Shown here: piece after piece, positions 50,741 to 60,534 of the stretch
Layout of the letters: each line of letters begins with the position of its first letter
Numbering within the stretch: the stretch's first letter is position 1
Assembly (NCBI GenBank): GCA_035496255.1
Contig: DATJEU010000032.1
Span: 1 to 64,000, forward strand
Source of the DNA: Gp6-AA40 sp035496255
GTDB taxonomy: Bacteria; Acidobacteriota; Vicinamibacteria; Vicinamibacterales; UBA2999
DNA: 64,000 bases
Direction: 5' to 3'
Made by a program: the position numbers and the translations under genes
The notes under the pieces: generated by a model
The model's input: only the letters and a program-made list of their open reading frames with translations
Databases searched by the model: none
Told to the model about the DNA's origin: nothing

Positions 50741-53700
50741 CTAGAACCTGAAACGCAGGTTGAGCTGCGCCGATCGCATCGATCGCACCGACAGCACCTC
50801 GCCGAACGTCGGCGAGTTCACGTTGGTATCGACCGCGGCGAAGTTGACGTTGTTGAGCAGGTTGTTGACCCGCATCTGAATGGTCAGCGCGCGCGTGCCT
50901 CCGAGGCGCACGTCGCGCGAGAACTGCGCGTTCAATTGTTTCGACCCGGGGCCGATAATCACGTTGCGCGCCGAGGTGCCGAACGCGCCGGCCGCCGGCA
51001 CCGAGAAGGCGCCGGTGTTGAAGAACTGATTGATCGTCGGGTTGGAGATCTGGATCGGCGCCCCGTCGTAGTCCGCGCGCAGCGCCCCGGTCACACCCTG
51101 CGACACGTCGCGTGACGCGTTCTGCACGCGCGCCGTCAGCGGGGTGCCCGAATCGATCGTCAGCGTGGCGGTGGCACGCCAGCCTTCGAAGAGGCTCGCC
51201 AGCTTGCCGCCGTTGTTCAGCCACGGACGGTTCGGTCCCCATGGCAGGTCGTAGTTGACGTTCGCGTTGACACGCTGCCGCCGGTCGAAGCTCGAAAGCG
51301 CCCACTCCGCAGCCAGATCCTGATCGTTCTGCGCGACGATCGCCGAGTTGCCGCCGCCGGCGCCGCCGCCGATCGATGGCGCGTTGTCGCGTGAGCGCGC
51401 CAGCGTATAGTCGACGCCCCCGCCCAGGCCCTTCACCTGACGACGCTGCAGGCGGAAGGTGGCAGAGTGCAGCCGCGAGTCACCCTCGGATGCTTCCCAG
51501 AGAAACGGCTCGACGCCTTCGATTCGCAACCCGGTGGGGCCGCGGTTTGGTGCCCGGATGACGTCGAGACTGGCCCCGCGCGTGTACGTGTAGTTGGCGC
51601 CGGTCACCCACACCGTCCCGAGCGGCCGCGTGAGGTCAACGTTGTAGGTTTCGACCCGGCCGAGCGCGTAGTCCTTGTCGACGCCATAGGTGTTGGTGGT
51701 CTCGTTCGGCGTGACGCCGGCCAGTGCGTTTTCCAGCAGCAGCGCGCTCTGGATCGTGCCGATGTTGGTGTTGGTCGAGGCAAACGGCGGTTGCGATGCC
51801 AGTTGCCGCGCGATCGCGGAGTAGGTGCCGTTGTTGTAGCTGATGCCGTATCCGCCTCGCACCACGGTGCCGCGGCCGATCCGCCAGGCAATCCCGATGC
51901 GCGGCGCGACGTTGTTGGTGTCGGTTTTCAGTAGCGCGGGTGGGAACGGGCCGGTGAACGGGCCCGTGCCGTCCGCTTCCACCGGTGCGGCGGCGGTGAA
52001 TGCCGGCGTCACGTCGAGATTGACCAGGTGTCCGGCGTTCTCGATGAACGGCCAGAGCAGTTCGTAGCGTACGCCCAGTTGCAACGTGATCCGTCCGTTG
52101 ACCCGCCAGTCGTCGTTCGTGTAGAGCGCCAGCGATCGGCCCTTGAGCGTGACCGTGCCGGGTCCGTACTGCACGGTGGCCTGCTGCGGCAGACCGAGCA
52201 GGAAGTCGGCGAAGTCCGAACCGCGGATCGCCTGCAGATTTCCGGACGAGTAGATCCCCGTGAAGACGAATGTCCCGTTGGCGTTCGCTTCGGTATCGCT
52301 GCTCGTTCGATCGAATTGCACATCGGTGCCGAAGCGCAGTTGATGCCGCCGGATCGGATGTGTCCACGAATACGTCGTGCTGATCCGGCGATCCGACCGA
52401 TCCGTTGGCGTCAGATCGCGCAGTCCGGTAATGCTCGAGAACGACAGCGTCGGGACACCCCAGGCGAACGGCGTCGACGCGGTGCCGAGAATGCCCGCGC
52501 CGGCCGCCACGTTCGTCAGGCCCGCGAAACGATTGGTGGTGTCCGACGAGGTGTGGTTGAAGTTGATGTTGAACTGATGGAAGTTGCGGGCGCGCGTGAT
52601 GTTCACGCTCACCGGCACGCCGATCGTCGTCTGCGTACGCGTGCCGCCGAGCGTCGAGAACAGGTTCGTCTGATCCCCGTCGGTGTGGCGATACTGCAGT
52701 TGCACGTTGAGCGAGACTCCCGAACCGCGTCCGCCGCGCCCGCCGCCGCGTCCACCACCGCCACCGCCGCGTCCACCGAATGCCCCGCCGCGTCCGTTCG
52801 CGGCGGCACCGAACACGTGGCTCACGCGTGCATTGATCGAGTCGTTGTTCGATCGCGTGCTCGTCGTGTAGTGATAGTTGCGGTCCGTTCCCGGCAGATT
52901 CGGCAGGGGAATGTACGGCAGCAGCGCTTGTGCCTGCGGACTGATGCGATCGGCAGGAATCAGATTGTCGGCGAACGGCTGTCCCGTGGTGGGATCGACG
53001 ATCGGCGCGCCGAGCGCCGCAAAGTTGCCGGCGCGCACGTCGGCCGTGGGCACGGTGCCGTACTGGTCGAAGAGCGTCGCACCGCGGCCGCCGTTGTAGG
53101 TCAGCGTGAACTGCGTGCGGTCCGGCGACAGCAGGCCCGGAATCTTCAGCCGCCCCCCGATGGTCGTGCCGAACGTCTGCTGCGTGTACGGCTTCTCCGA
53201 CACTGGTGAATCCGGGCGCAGTTGATACGGCGACGCATCGAGCGCCGATCCGCCGAACGTGTAGTCCGCGCTGACGGTGATGCGCGGCTGCTGAAATCCG
53301 CGGCCGCCAATCGCGCCGCGGCCGCCGCGACCACCGCCGCCCTGAGGTCCACCGCCGCGCGCACCCTGGCCACGACCGCCCGGCAAGCCGCCGGCGAATC
53401 CGCCGCCCCGGCCACCGCCCTGAAACCCGCCGCCTGCACCGCCGGGGTTGCCCGCATTGTCGCCATCGCTCTGACCGACGCCGCCTGCGCCCCCGAGTCC
53501 GGGCGGAATCTGGAAGTCGCCGCGTGCGAGCGCGTTGTTGCGGTCGTTGAGCAGACCGTTATCGACACGTGCCGTCGCGCCGTTGACGGCGATGGCATCG
53601 CCGCTCGCGTCCGAGCCGAACCCGGCCGGGAGAAGCGAAGCATCCTGCGTCAGATCGGGTAGTGCCGTATCGGTATCGGTGGCCGTTTCCTGTTGCACGT

Positions 53701-54163
53701 CGAGCCGCTGGAAGCGTGCGCCTGCGCCACCCGTGCCCGCGGCGCCCGCTCCGGCGGCGCGCGCACCCGCGCCGGTTCCGCGCGCGGCGCCTGCCGCCGC
53801 TGCCCCTGCCGGCCGGCGTGGTGTGAGCGTCAGCGCCAGGTCGACCGCCTGATCACAGGAAGGAGGAGACGTCACGACGAGGTCGCGCTCGGCGCGATCG
53901 AAGCCGGTCAGCTCTGCGCGCAGCCGGTATGTGCCAGGCGGCAGTTGCAGCCGGTAGGTGCCATCTGCCTGCGTGGCGCTGACGCCGCGAACGGTGTCAC
54001 CCGCGAGGACCGACATGGCCACGCCTGGAAGCGCGACGCCCGCGCCGCGCGTTGTCCCCGTGATGCGACACACGGCCTCAGGGTTCTGCTGAGCCTGTTG
54101 CGCCGTCACCGCAATTCCCATCGCGGCGGAGATGAAGAGGACGGCAAGAGCGTTGCGAGTCAT
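50741..54163 (-). CDS. Large TonB-dependent receptor with carboxypeptidase-regulatory-like N-terminus
   Basis: ATG 54163 (MTRNALAVLFISAAMG) is preferred over a GTG/ATG nine codons upstream; no clear ribosome site is seen. The 1140-residue protein has a signal peptide, an Ig-like carboxypeptidase-regulatory domain (GTTRGAGVALPGVAMSVL, DGTYRLQLPPGTYRLRAEL), a long Gly/Ala/Arg-rich region (about 120-300), a plug and a 22-strand-type barrel ending in LNLRFRF. This Oar/Cna-like class probably takes up large substrates. It is followed by the VWFA gene and diverges from the MacA-like gene. Confidence 0.88.
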   Translation of the reverse strand: MTRNALAVLFISAAMGIAVTAQQAQQNPEAVCRITGTTRGAGVALPGVAMSVLAGDTVRGVSATQADGTYRLQLPPGTYRLRAELTGFDRAERDLVVTSPPSCDQAVDLALTLTPRRPAGAAAAGAARGTGAGARAAGAGAAGTGGAGARFQRLDVQQETATDTDTALPDLTQDASLLPAGFGSDASGDAIAVNGATARVDNGLLNDRNNALARGDFQIPPGLGGAGGVGQSDGDNAGNPGGAGGGFQGGGRGGGFAGGLPGGRGQGARGGGPQGGGGRGGRGAIGGRGFQQPRITVSADYTFGGSALDASPYQLRPDSPVSEKPYTQQTFGTTIGGRLKIPGLLSPDRTQFTLTYNGGRGATLFDQYGTVPTADVRAGNFAALGAPIVDPTTGQPFADNLIPADRISPQAQALLPYIPLPNLPGTDRNYHYTTSTRSNNDSINARVSHVFGAAANGRGGAFGGRGGGGGGRGGGRGGRGSGVSLNVQLQYRHTDGDQTNLFSTLGGTRTQTTIGVPVSVNITRARNFHQFNINFNHTSSDTTNRFAGLTNVAAGAGILGTASTPFAWGVPTLSFSSITGLRDLTPTDRSDRRISTTYSWTHPIRRHQLRFGTDVQFDRTSSDTEANANGTFVFTGIYSSGNLQAIRGSDFADFLLGLPQQATVQYGPGTVTLKGRSLALYTNDDWRVNGRITLQLGVRYELLWPFIENAGHLVNLDVTPAFTAAAPVEADGTGPFTGPFPPALLKTDTNNVAPRIGIAWRIGRGTVVRGGYGISYNNGTYSAIARQLASQPPFASTNTNIGTIQSALLLENALAGVTPNETTNTYGVDKDYALGRVETYNVDLTRPLGTVWVTGANYTYTRGASLDVIRAPNRGPTGLRIEGVEPFLWEASEGDSRLHSATFRLQRRQVKGLGGGVDYTLARSRDNAPSIGGGAGGGNSAIVAQNDQDLAAEWALSSFDRRQRVNANVNYDLPWGPNRPWLNNGGKLASLFEGWRATATLTIDSGTPLTARVQNASRDVSQGVTGALRADYDGAPIQISNPTINQFFNTGAFSVPAAGAFGTSARNVIIGPGSKQLNAQFSRDVRLGGTRALTIQMRVNNLLNNVNFAAVDTNVNSPTFGEVLSVRSMRSAQLNLRFRF

Positions 54164-54282
54164 GAAGTTAAGTGGGGTAGAGCATCGCACGACTGAGTGT
54201 TACGCGTGTGGCGCCTACCTGAACCAAAAAGATTTCACATTGGTGCCACATTCCGGAGACCGGCACCTACGTCGAAAGTGAT

Positions 54283-55620
54283 ATGAGGAAGCGCATCCTG
54301 TTGAGCGTCGCCGCAGTGGCCGCCGTAACCGTGACGGTCGTCGCCTACAACCGATCCACGTCGCATCAGACGTCGGAGTATCTGACGGCGGCCGTCACGC
54401 GCGGCTCGGTGGTCGAAACCGTCGCCGCGACCGGAACTCTGCAGGCGGTGACCACGGTGCAGGTCGGCAGCCAGGTCTCGGGCACGATCAAGGCGCTGCA
54501 CGCCGACTACAACTCGCAGGTCCACAAGGGAGAGGTCATCGCGGAGCTCGACCCGTCTCTGTTTCAAACGCAGGTCGAGCAGGCGCGCGCCTCGCTCATC
54601 AAGCTGCAGGCCGACGCCGATCGCGCGGTTGTGACCGCACAGGATTCGCAATCGAAGCTGAAACGCGCCCAGGAACTCTTCCAGCAGCAGCTCATCTCGA
54701 AGCAGGACCTCGACACCGCCGAGGCGGACGCCCGCACGACGGACGCGGCGGTGAAATCGGCGCAGGCTCAGGTGACGCAGGCGCGCGCGGCGCTCAACCA
54801 GAACCAGGTGAACCTCGACCACACGATTATCCGCGCCCCGATCGACGGCGTCGTCATCTCGCGCAGCGTCGACGTCGGCCAGACGGTCGCGTCGAGTCTG
54901 CAGGCGCCGACGCTCTTCGTCATCGCCAACGACCTCACGCGGATGCAGGTCAGCGCGAGCATCGACGAAGCGGACATCGGGCAAATCGCCCCGAAGCAGC
55001 CGGTCACGTTCACGGTGGACGCCTATCCGGGTGAGACCTTCTCCGGCACGGTCTCGCAGGTCCGCCTCGAGCCGAAAGTCGAATCGAACGTCGTCAGCTA
55101 CACCACGATCATCGACGTGCCGAACCCGAAGATGCAGTTGAAGCCGGGAATGACGGCGACGGTGACGGTGGAGATCGCGCGCGCGGATGACGTGTTGAGA
55201 GTGCCGACGTCGGCGCTGCGATTCACGCCGGCCGGTGTGACCGCGGGCGCGCGTGCGACCGGCGCGGGAGCGGGCGGTCCGACAGGCGTGCCTGGTCGAA
55301 ACGGGGGGAATGGTGCGCGAGCGGACGCGACCGGCACGACCGGTCGTCCGCAGAACGACGAATCCGGCAAGCCGGGTCGTGTCTGGGTGCTCGACGATGG
55401 GCAGCCGAATCGCGAGCCGGTGAAGGTGGGCATCAGCGATGGCGCGACCACGGCGATCCTCGACGCTCCGTTCGAGGAGGGCACTCGCGTCATCACCGGC
55501 ACCGCGGCCCCGGGCACCGCGGGCACCAGCACCCCGAGCTCATCGCCGTTTTTCCCGCAGCGGCGGGGCGGGGCGCGCGGTCAGCAGCAGCAGGGCGCGC
55601 GCGGCGGAGGCGGTCGATGA
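54283..55620 (+). CDS. MacA-like membrane fusion protein (efflux adaptor)
   Basis: The 445-residue HlyD/MacA-family adaptor has an N-terminal membrane anchor (residues 4-20), a barrel-sandwich half (VQVGSQVSGTIKALH), a coiled-coil hairpin (about 95-170, VEQARASLIKLQADADRAV), a second half motif (HTIIRAPIDGVVISRSVDVGQTV) and a C-terminal Gly-rich tail. A Gly/Arg insertion lies at about 320-360. It is cotranscribed by ATGA overlap with the ABC ATPase, forming a MacAB-type exporter for drugs or peptides. Confidence 0.92.
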   Translation: MRKRILLSVAAVAAVTVTVVAYNRSTSHQTSEYLTAAVTRGSVVETVAATGTLQAVTTVQVGSQVSGTIKALHADYNSQVHKGEVIAELDPSLFQTQVEQARASLIKLQADADRAVVTAQDSQSKLKRAQELFQQQLISKQDLDTAEADARTTDAAVKSAQAQVTQARAALNQNQVNLDHTIIRAPIDGVVISRSVDVGQTVASSLQAPTLFVIANDLTRMQVSASIDEADIGQIAPKQPVTFTVDAYPGETFSGTVSQVRLEPKVESNVVSYTTIIDVPNPKMQLKPGMTATVTVEIARADDVLRVPTSALRFTPAGVTAGARATGAGAGGPTGVPGRNGGNGARADATGTTGRPQNDESGKPGRVWVLDDGQPNREPVKVGISDGATTAILDAPFEEGTRVITGTAAPGTAGTSTPSSSPFFPQRRGGARGQQQQGARGGGGR

Positions 55621-56363
55621 CGCCGGTTGTGTCGGTATGCGACCTGCGCAAGACATATGACATCGGCGGCGAAGTGCAGGTGCACGCGCTCCAGGGCGTG
55701 ACCCTCGAGATCGCACCGGGAGAGTTCGTCACGCTGACCGGTCCGTCCGGCTCGGGAAAGTCCACGTTCATGCACCTGCTCGGGTGCCTGGATCGTCCGA
55801 CGTCAGGTACGTATGTGCTGAACGGGCGTGACGTGTCGTCGTTACCGAAGCGTGAGCTGTCGCGCGTACGCAACCGGGAACTGGGCTTCGTGTTTCAGGG
55901 CTTCAACCTCCTGCCGCGCACGTCTGCGCTCGAGAACGTGGAGCTGCCGCTGTTGTACGCCGGCCTGAAGAACGCCCGTGAGCGGCACGAGCGCGCGGTC
56001 GCGGCGCTGGCATCGGTCGGACTCGGCGACCGGCTGCACCATCACCCCAATCAGTTATCCGGCGGCCAGCAGCAGCGTGTGGCCATTGCCCGTGCGCTGG
56101 TGAACAACCCGCGCCTGCTGCTGGCCGATGAACCGACCGGCAACCTGGATACGCGCACCTCGATCGACGTCATGGGCATCTTCCAGCGCCTGAACGAAGA
56201 ACGCGATCTGACCATCGTGCTCGTGACGCACGAGGCCGACATCGCCGAGTACGGTACCCGGATCGTGGCTTTCCGCGACGGACGCGTGAAGTCGGATACG
56301 CCCGTCGCGACACGGCGGCAGGCGGCAATCGAGATCGCACGCTTCCGCGACGCCGCGGCCTGA
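55617..56363 (+). CDS. MacB-like ABC transporter ATPase
   Basis: The 248-residue ATPase has Walker A GPSGSGKST, Q-loop, signature LSGGQQQRVAIARAL, Walker B LLLADEPTGNLD and H-loop VTHEADIAEYG. It is of the lipoprotein/macrolide exporter (LolD/MacB) subfamily. Start ATG overlaps the adaptor stop; the permease gene starts nine bases after its stop. Confidence 0.95.
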   Translation: MTPVVSVCDLRKTYDIGGEVQVHALQGVTLEIAPGEFVTLTGPSGSGKSTFMHLLGCLDRPTSGTYVLNGRDVSSLPKRELSRVRNRELGFVFQGFNLLPRTSALENVELPLLYAGLKNARERHERAVAALASVGLGDRLHHHPNQLSGGQQQRVAIARALVNNPRLLLADEPTGNLDTRTSIDVMGIFQRLNEERDLTIVLVTHEADIAEYGTRIVAFRDGRVKSDTPVATRRQAAIEIARFRDAAA

Positions 56364-56372
56364 GGCTCGATC

Positions 56373-57593
56373 ATGTCGTTCGCCACCATCGTCGTCATTG
56401 CCATCAAGGCGCTGCGGCGCAACGCGATGCGGACCGCGCTCACCGCTCTCGGGATGATCATCGGCGTCGCCGCCGTCATCGTCATGGTCGCGATCGGCAC
56501 CGGCGCGCGCAGCTCGATCGAAACGCAAATCCGCAGCGCGGGATCGAACATCGTGCAGGTCAACGCCGGCTCCGGCCGATTCGGGCCCGTTCGACAAGGC
56601 CAGGGCGCCGTGACGACGCTGACCGACCAGGATGCGACTGCCATCGCCGAGGACGTGAGCGGCATCCGCTACGTCTCGCCGACGATCAACACGCGCTCGC
56701 AGATTGTCGCGGAAACCGGCAACTGGAACACTCAAGTTCAGGGGACGAACGCCGATCTGCCGGCGATCCGCTCGTGGCCGGTGCAGACCGGCAGCTTCTT
56801 CACGCCGCAGGATGTCACCGTTGCCGCGAAGGTCGTCGTGCTCGGATCGACGGTTCGCGATCAGTTGTTCGGCGAGGGCGTTGATCCGGTCGGCCAGACG
56901 GTGCGCATCAACAACCAGCCGTTCCGTGTCCTCGGTGTCCTGACCACCAAGGGCCAGGCCGCCTTCGGTCAGGATCAGGACGACGCGGTGTTCACGCCGT
57001 ACACAACCGTGCAGAAGAAGATGCTCGGTGTACAGCACGTCACCGGCATCCTGATTTCAGCGCAGGACAACGTTCCTCTCGACACCGTCTCGACGCAGGT
57101 CGCCTCGCTCCTGCGCGATCGTCACCGCCTCGACCCGGCCGATGACGATGACTTCATGGTGCGGACCCAGGAAGAGATGGCAACCGTGCTCACGTCGACG
57201 ACGACCACGATGACGTGGCTGCTGGCGGGAATTGCGGCGGTGTCGCTGCTCGTAGGCGGCATCGGCATCATGAATATCATGCTCGTCTCGGTCACCGAAC
57301 GAACGCGCGAGATCGGTCTGCGCCTGTCGATCGGCGCGCGCGATCTCGACGTCCTCACCCAGTTCCTCGTCGAGGCGATCGTGCTCAGCGTGGCCGGCGG
57401 CGTCATTGGTATTCTCCTCGGCATCGGCTTCGCGTTGGGCGTCTCACGCGTCGCCCACTGGGCCACCGACGTGACGATCCAGTCCGTCGTCCTGTCCTTC
57501 GCCGTGGCCGCGGCGACCGGCATCTTCTTCGGGTACTACCCCGCGCGGAAGGCGGCATCGCTGGATCCGATCGATGCGCTGCGATACGAGTGA
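56373..57593 (+). CDS. MacB-like permease
   Basis: The 406 residues give a MacB/FtsX-type permease: an N-terminal helix (IVVIAIKALRRNAMRTALTALGMIIGV region), a large extracytoplasmic domain (about 45-270) and three C-terminal helices with GGIGIMNIMLVSVTERTREIGLR and FFGYYPARKAASLDPIDALRYE. With the upstream ATPase and adaptor it forms a tripartite exporter; the outer-membrane channel is not in this window. Confidence 0.94.
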   Translation: MSFATIVVIAIKALRRNAMRTALTALGMIIGVAAVIVMVAIGTGARSSIETQIRSAGSNIVQVNAGSGRFGPVRQGQGAVTTLTDQDATAIAEDVSGIRYVSPTINTRSQIVAETGNWNTQVQGTNADLPAIRSWPVQTGSFFTPQDVTVAAKVVVLGSTVRDQLFGEGVDPVGQTVRINNQPFRVLGVLTTKGQAAFGQDQDDAVFTPYTTVQKKMLGVQHVTGILISAQDNVPLDTVSTQVASLLRDRHRLDPADDDDFMVRTQEEMATVLTSTTTTMTWLLAGIAAVSLLVGGIGIMNIMLVSVTERTREIGLRLSIGARDLDVLTQFLVEAIVLSVAGGVIGILLGIGFALGVSRVAHWATDVTIQSVVLSFAVAAATGIFFGYYPARKAASLDPIDALRYE

Positions 57594-57694
57594 GGGAGGA
57601 ACGGAGGCGGCAGAGAGAGAGGGACACACAATCTTCATCCTTCTGCCCGCGACCGGCCACGCGGCGTACCGTCAAATCGATCAGGAGGTGTCCC

Positions 57695-58237
57695 ATGAAT
57701 CGATTTCGTTCCCTGACGGCGGGCGTGCTCGTCGCCGGTCTGTTCGCGGGCGGCGTCGCCTTCGCGCAGGGTCCGGCGGCGTCGGGCCGACCGGCGGGTG
57801 CGCCGGCGTTTGGTCGCGGCGGGCGTCCGGGTGGACCGGGCGGGCGCGGCGATGTCGGGCTGCCGTTACCGCAGCTCAATCTGTCGGACACGCAGCGGCA
57901 GCAGATTCGCGATCTCGTGCAGCTTCGTTTGCAGGACGGCAAGGATGTCCAGGACCGGCTCCACGCGGCGCAGGACGCCATGCGCAAAGCGACCGAGGCG
58001 CTGCCCATCAACGAGGGCGCGATTCGCGCGGCGGCGCAAACACTCTCATTGGCCGAGGCTGATGCGGCCGTGCAGCAGGCGCGTGTCCGGGGTGAGGTGT
58101 TCGCGCTCTTGACGCCCGACCAGCAGGCGCAGGCCCAGAAGCTTCAGCAGGACCGCGATGCGCGCGTGAGCGCTCGTGAAAACCGGCAGGAGCAGCGGCG
58201 CGACCGCTTTGCGCAGCGCCAGCCGCGTCAGCAGTAG
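57695..58237 (+). CDS. Spy/CpxP-like periplasmic protein (LTXXQ-type)
   Basis: ATG 57695 follows AGGAGG by seven bases. The 180-residue protein has a signal peptide (GVAFAQG), a Gly/Arg/Pro-rich linker, then LNLSDTQRQQIRDL and FALLTPDQQAQAQKLQ, the paired L(S/T)xxQ motifs of Spy/CpxP-type chaperones and metal-sensing proteins, and a basic tail. It follows the MacAB-like genes on the same strand and may be an envelope-stress partner. Confidence 0.85.
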   Translation: MNRFRSLTAGVLVAGLFAGGVAFAQGPAASGRPAGAPAFGRGGRPGGPGGRGDVGLPLPQLNLSDTQRQQIRDLVQLRLQDGKDVQDRLHAAQDAMRKATEALPINEGAIRAAAQTLSLAEADAAVQQARVRGEVFALLTPDQQAQAQKLQQDRDARVSARENRQEQRRDRFAQRQPRQQ

Positions 58238-58290
58238 CATTGCCGCTCGGGCCATGGCCTCGGCTTTGAGTACGCCAGAGCCGACCAGCC

Positions 58291-59100
58291 ATGGCCACGA
58301 CTCCCACCTCGACCATCCGCATCGCGGCGCTGGGGGACATCCACGTATCGAAGAGCTCGCAAGGCAAATTTCAGCCGCTGTTCGCGCAGATTACCTCGAG
58401 CGCCGACGTGCTCGTCCTGTGCGGCGATTTCACCGATTACGGTCTTCCCGATGAGGCGCGGATCCTGGCGCGCGAACTCACGGCGTCCGTCAAGATCCCG
58501 GTCATTGCGGTTCTCGGAAATCACGACTACGAGGCCGGCAAGCATGTCGAGATTCGCGACATCCTCACCGATGCCGGTGTCAACGTCCTCGACGGTGAAG
58601 TCGTGGAGATCCATGGTGTCGGCTTCGCCGGCGTGAAGGGGTTCGCTGGCGGCTTCGGTCGCGGGGCCCTTGGACCGTGGGGCGAGCAGGCGATCAAGCA
58701 CTTCGTGCAGGAAGCGGTGGAGGAAGCGCTCAAGCTCGAAGCGGCGCTCGCGCGCCTGCGAACGCAGCGTCGCGTCGCGCTCCTGCACTACGCGCCGATT
58801 CGCGCGACGGTCGAAGGCGAGCCGCCGGAAATCTTTCCCTACCTCGGTTCCAGCCGCCTGGAGGAACCGATCAATCGGTACCGTGTCAGCGCCGTGTTCC
58901 ATGGCCACGCGCATCGCGGGACCGCCGAAGGGCGCACCTCGAGCGGCGTGCCGGTTTACAACGTCGCGATGCCGCTGCTCGCGCGGCTCAATCCCGACCG
59001 GCCACCCTATCTGATCCTCGAATTACCACTTCACGAAGAGGCGCAGCCGCCAGTCGAGGCTGGCGCCCCGCGTCAGAACCCACTCGTCAAGTCGGCCTGA
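58291..59100 (+). CDS. Metallophosphoesterase
   Basis: The 269-residue protein carries the calcineurin-like metal motifs: GDIH (15-18), CGDFTDYG (Asp46), GNHDY (76-80), LLHYAPI and GHAHRG. It is a cytoplasmic phosphoesterase; the substrate could be a nucleotide, RNA end or lipid. It ends in a Pro-rich tail and is followed after 19 bases by a nucleotidyltransferase gene on the same strand, and these two may form a unit. Confidence 0.9.
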   Translation: MATTPTSTIRIAALGDIHVSKSSQGKFQPLFAQITSSADVLVLCGDFTDYGLPDEARILARELTASVKIPVIAVLGNHDYEAGKHVEIRDILTDAGVNVLDGEVVEIHGVGFAGVKGFAGGFGRGALGPWGEQAIKHFVQEAVEEALKLEAALARLRTQRRVALLHYAPIRATVEGEPPEIFPYLGSSRLEEPINRYRVSAVFHGHAHRGTAEGRTSSGVPVYNVAMPLLARLNPDRPPYLILELPLHEEAQPPVEAGAPRQNPLVKSA

Positions 59101-59119
59101 AACCTGCAGTTCACCCGTC

Positions 59120-59926
59120 GTGATCGATACCGCGACCCCGCTGCTGACAACGCCCGATAAGGCGGAGCTGTACCACACGGCCCTGGCGATGCTGAACCGC
59201 AGCGGTGTGCCGTACATGGTCGGCGGCACCTATGCCTTTCAGTATTACGCCGGCATTTCCCGCACGACCAAGGACTTCGACATCTTCGTCCGGCCGCAGG
59301 ATGTGTCACGTGTCCTGGACGTGCTGGCGCGCGCCGGCTTCAAGACAGAGATCGCGTTTTCGCACTGGCTTGCCAAGGCCCATCACGGGGAAAAGTTCAT
59401 CGACGTCATCTACAGCTCGGGCAACGGCGTCGCCGAAGTCGACGACGAGTGGTTGGCGCACGCCGTGGACGAGGAAGTCCTGGGCGCGCCGGTGAAGCTG
59501 TGTCCGCCGGAGGAAATGATCTGGTCGAAGGCGTTGATCATGGAGCGCGAGCGCTACGACGGCGCGGACGTCGCGCACCTGATTCGCCACTGCGCCGGCC
59601 TCCTCAACTGGGAGCGGCTGGTGCGCCGCTTCGGACCGAACTGGCGCGTGCTGCTCACGCACCTGGTGCTCTTCGGGTTCATCTATCCGGGTGAGCGTGC
59701 GCTCGTCCCCTCGGCGCTGATGAGGGATCTCGTCAACCGGCTGCTCGCGGAGCTGGAAGTGCCGACGCGCGACAGCAAGGTGTGTCAGGGCACGCTGCTC
59801 TCGCGTGCGCAATACCTGGTTGACGTGGACGAGTGGGGCTATGAAGACGCGCGCATCGCGCCGCGCGGATCGATGACGGCTGAACAGATTGAGGAGTGGA
59901 CCACCGCGATCGACAAGTTGCGTTAG
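59120..59926 (+). CDS. Nucleotidyltransferase-fold protein
   Basis: The GTG start gives 268 residues. The nucleotidyltransferase-type motif GGTYAF (35-40) followed by TTKDFDIFV (Asp52, Asp54) marks a pol-beta-like fold, with GEKFIDVIYS as a likely third-acid region (Asp in FIDV). C-terminal helices carry MIWSKALIMERERYDGAD. Such stand-alone proteins resemble MNT/AbiEii-type transferases. It is paired with the metallophosphoesterase. Its TAG stop overlaps the stop of the convergent gene. Confidence 0.82.
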   Translation: MIDTATPLLTTPDKAELYHTALAMLNRSGVPYMVGGTYAFQYYAGISRTTKDFDIFVRPQDVSRVLDVLARAGFKTEIAFSHWLAKAHHGEKFIDVIYSSGNGVAEVDDEWLAHAVDEEVLGAPVKLCPPEEMIWSKALIMERERYDGADVAHLIRHCAGLLNWERLVRRFGPNWRVLLTHLVLFGFIYPGERALVPSALMRDLVNRLLAELEVPTRDSKVCQGTLLSRAQYLVDVDEWGYEDARIAPRGSMTAEQIEEWTTAIDKLR

Positions 59927-60279
59927 CGGCCCGTCACTTCGAGTTCCTGCGTCGCGGTCCCACGGACGATCGTTGCTGACAGGACCTCGGCGCGCACTTC
60001 ATAGACGCCGGCAGGCAGGTTCTTGAATTCCACGGTGTGGAGTCGCTTTTCGGAGTCACCCTCAAGCGTGACCTCGGTCGAGCGATACATCTGATCGCCG
60101 TCGGCTTCGATGCGCAGCGTGCGGTTGGCGGCGTTCGGTTCCACCGCGATCACCATCTGCACTGTCGCGGGTGCCGTGAAGTAGCGGCCGTTGATCCGGA
60201 TTTCCACGGTTTCGCCCGCCGTCCCGCGAGCGGTGGCGGCGATCATCAGCATTCCCACCAGCAGCAGTGCCCGTGTCAT
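59923..60279 (-). CDS. Small secreted beta-sandwich protein
   Basis: ATG 60279 follows AGGAGA by six bases, giving 118 residues. A signal peptide (ATARGTAG) is followed by an Ig-like beta domain with ETVEIRINGRYF, RTLRIEADGDQMYRST and NLPAGVYEVRAEV, ending in a TATQELEV strand. The function is unknown. Its TAA stop overlaps the convergent nucleotidyltransferase stop by three bases. Confidence 0.7.
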   Translation of the reverse strand: MTRALLLVGMLMIAATARGTAGETVEIRINGRYFTAPATVQMVIAVEPNAANRTLRIEADGDQMYRSTEVTLEGDSEKRLHTVEFKNLPAGVYEVRAEVLSATIVRGTATQELEVTGR

Positions 60280-60534
60280 CGTCGTTCTCCTGCGGCCGAG
60301 GAGTAGCAACGGCAATGCCACGGCGCAGAGCGGAAATCCCAAATCCTCGATCTGAAAACCGAGAAATTTGCCTGCCTTCCCCCGGCGCGACCGACACGCG
60401 TATGTAACGGAATTCCTTCCGGCATTCCCGCGGATCGGGCTTCGGACTTCAGGCTGCACCTCCGCCGGACTTGAGAGTTGGGCTTCGGAGTTGGGCTTGG
60501 GCTTTGGCAGTTGGGAGTTGGAAGTTGATGAACC
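60280..60534. other. Gap without a gene
   Basis: This 255-base stretch holds no supported gene. Its second half has degenerate GGGAGTTGG/TTGGGCTTCGG units (about 60470-60532) directly before the stop of the phospholipase D-type gene. Confidence 0.5.

Noticed and set aside
52028..53209. 393-codon open frame opposite the TonB receptor
   Set aside because: It has Arg/Ala-rich shadow composition and no domain.
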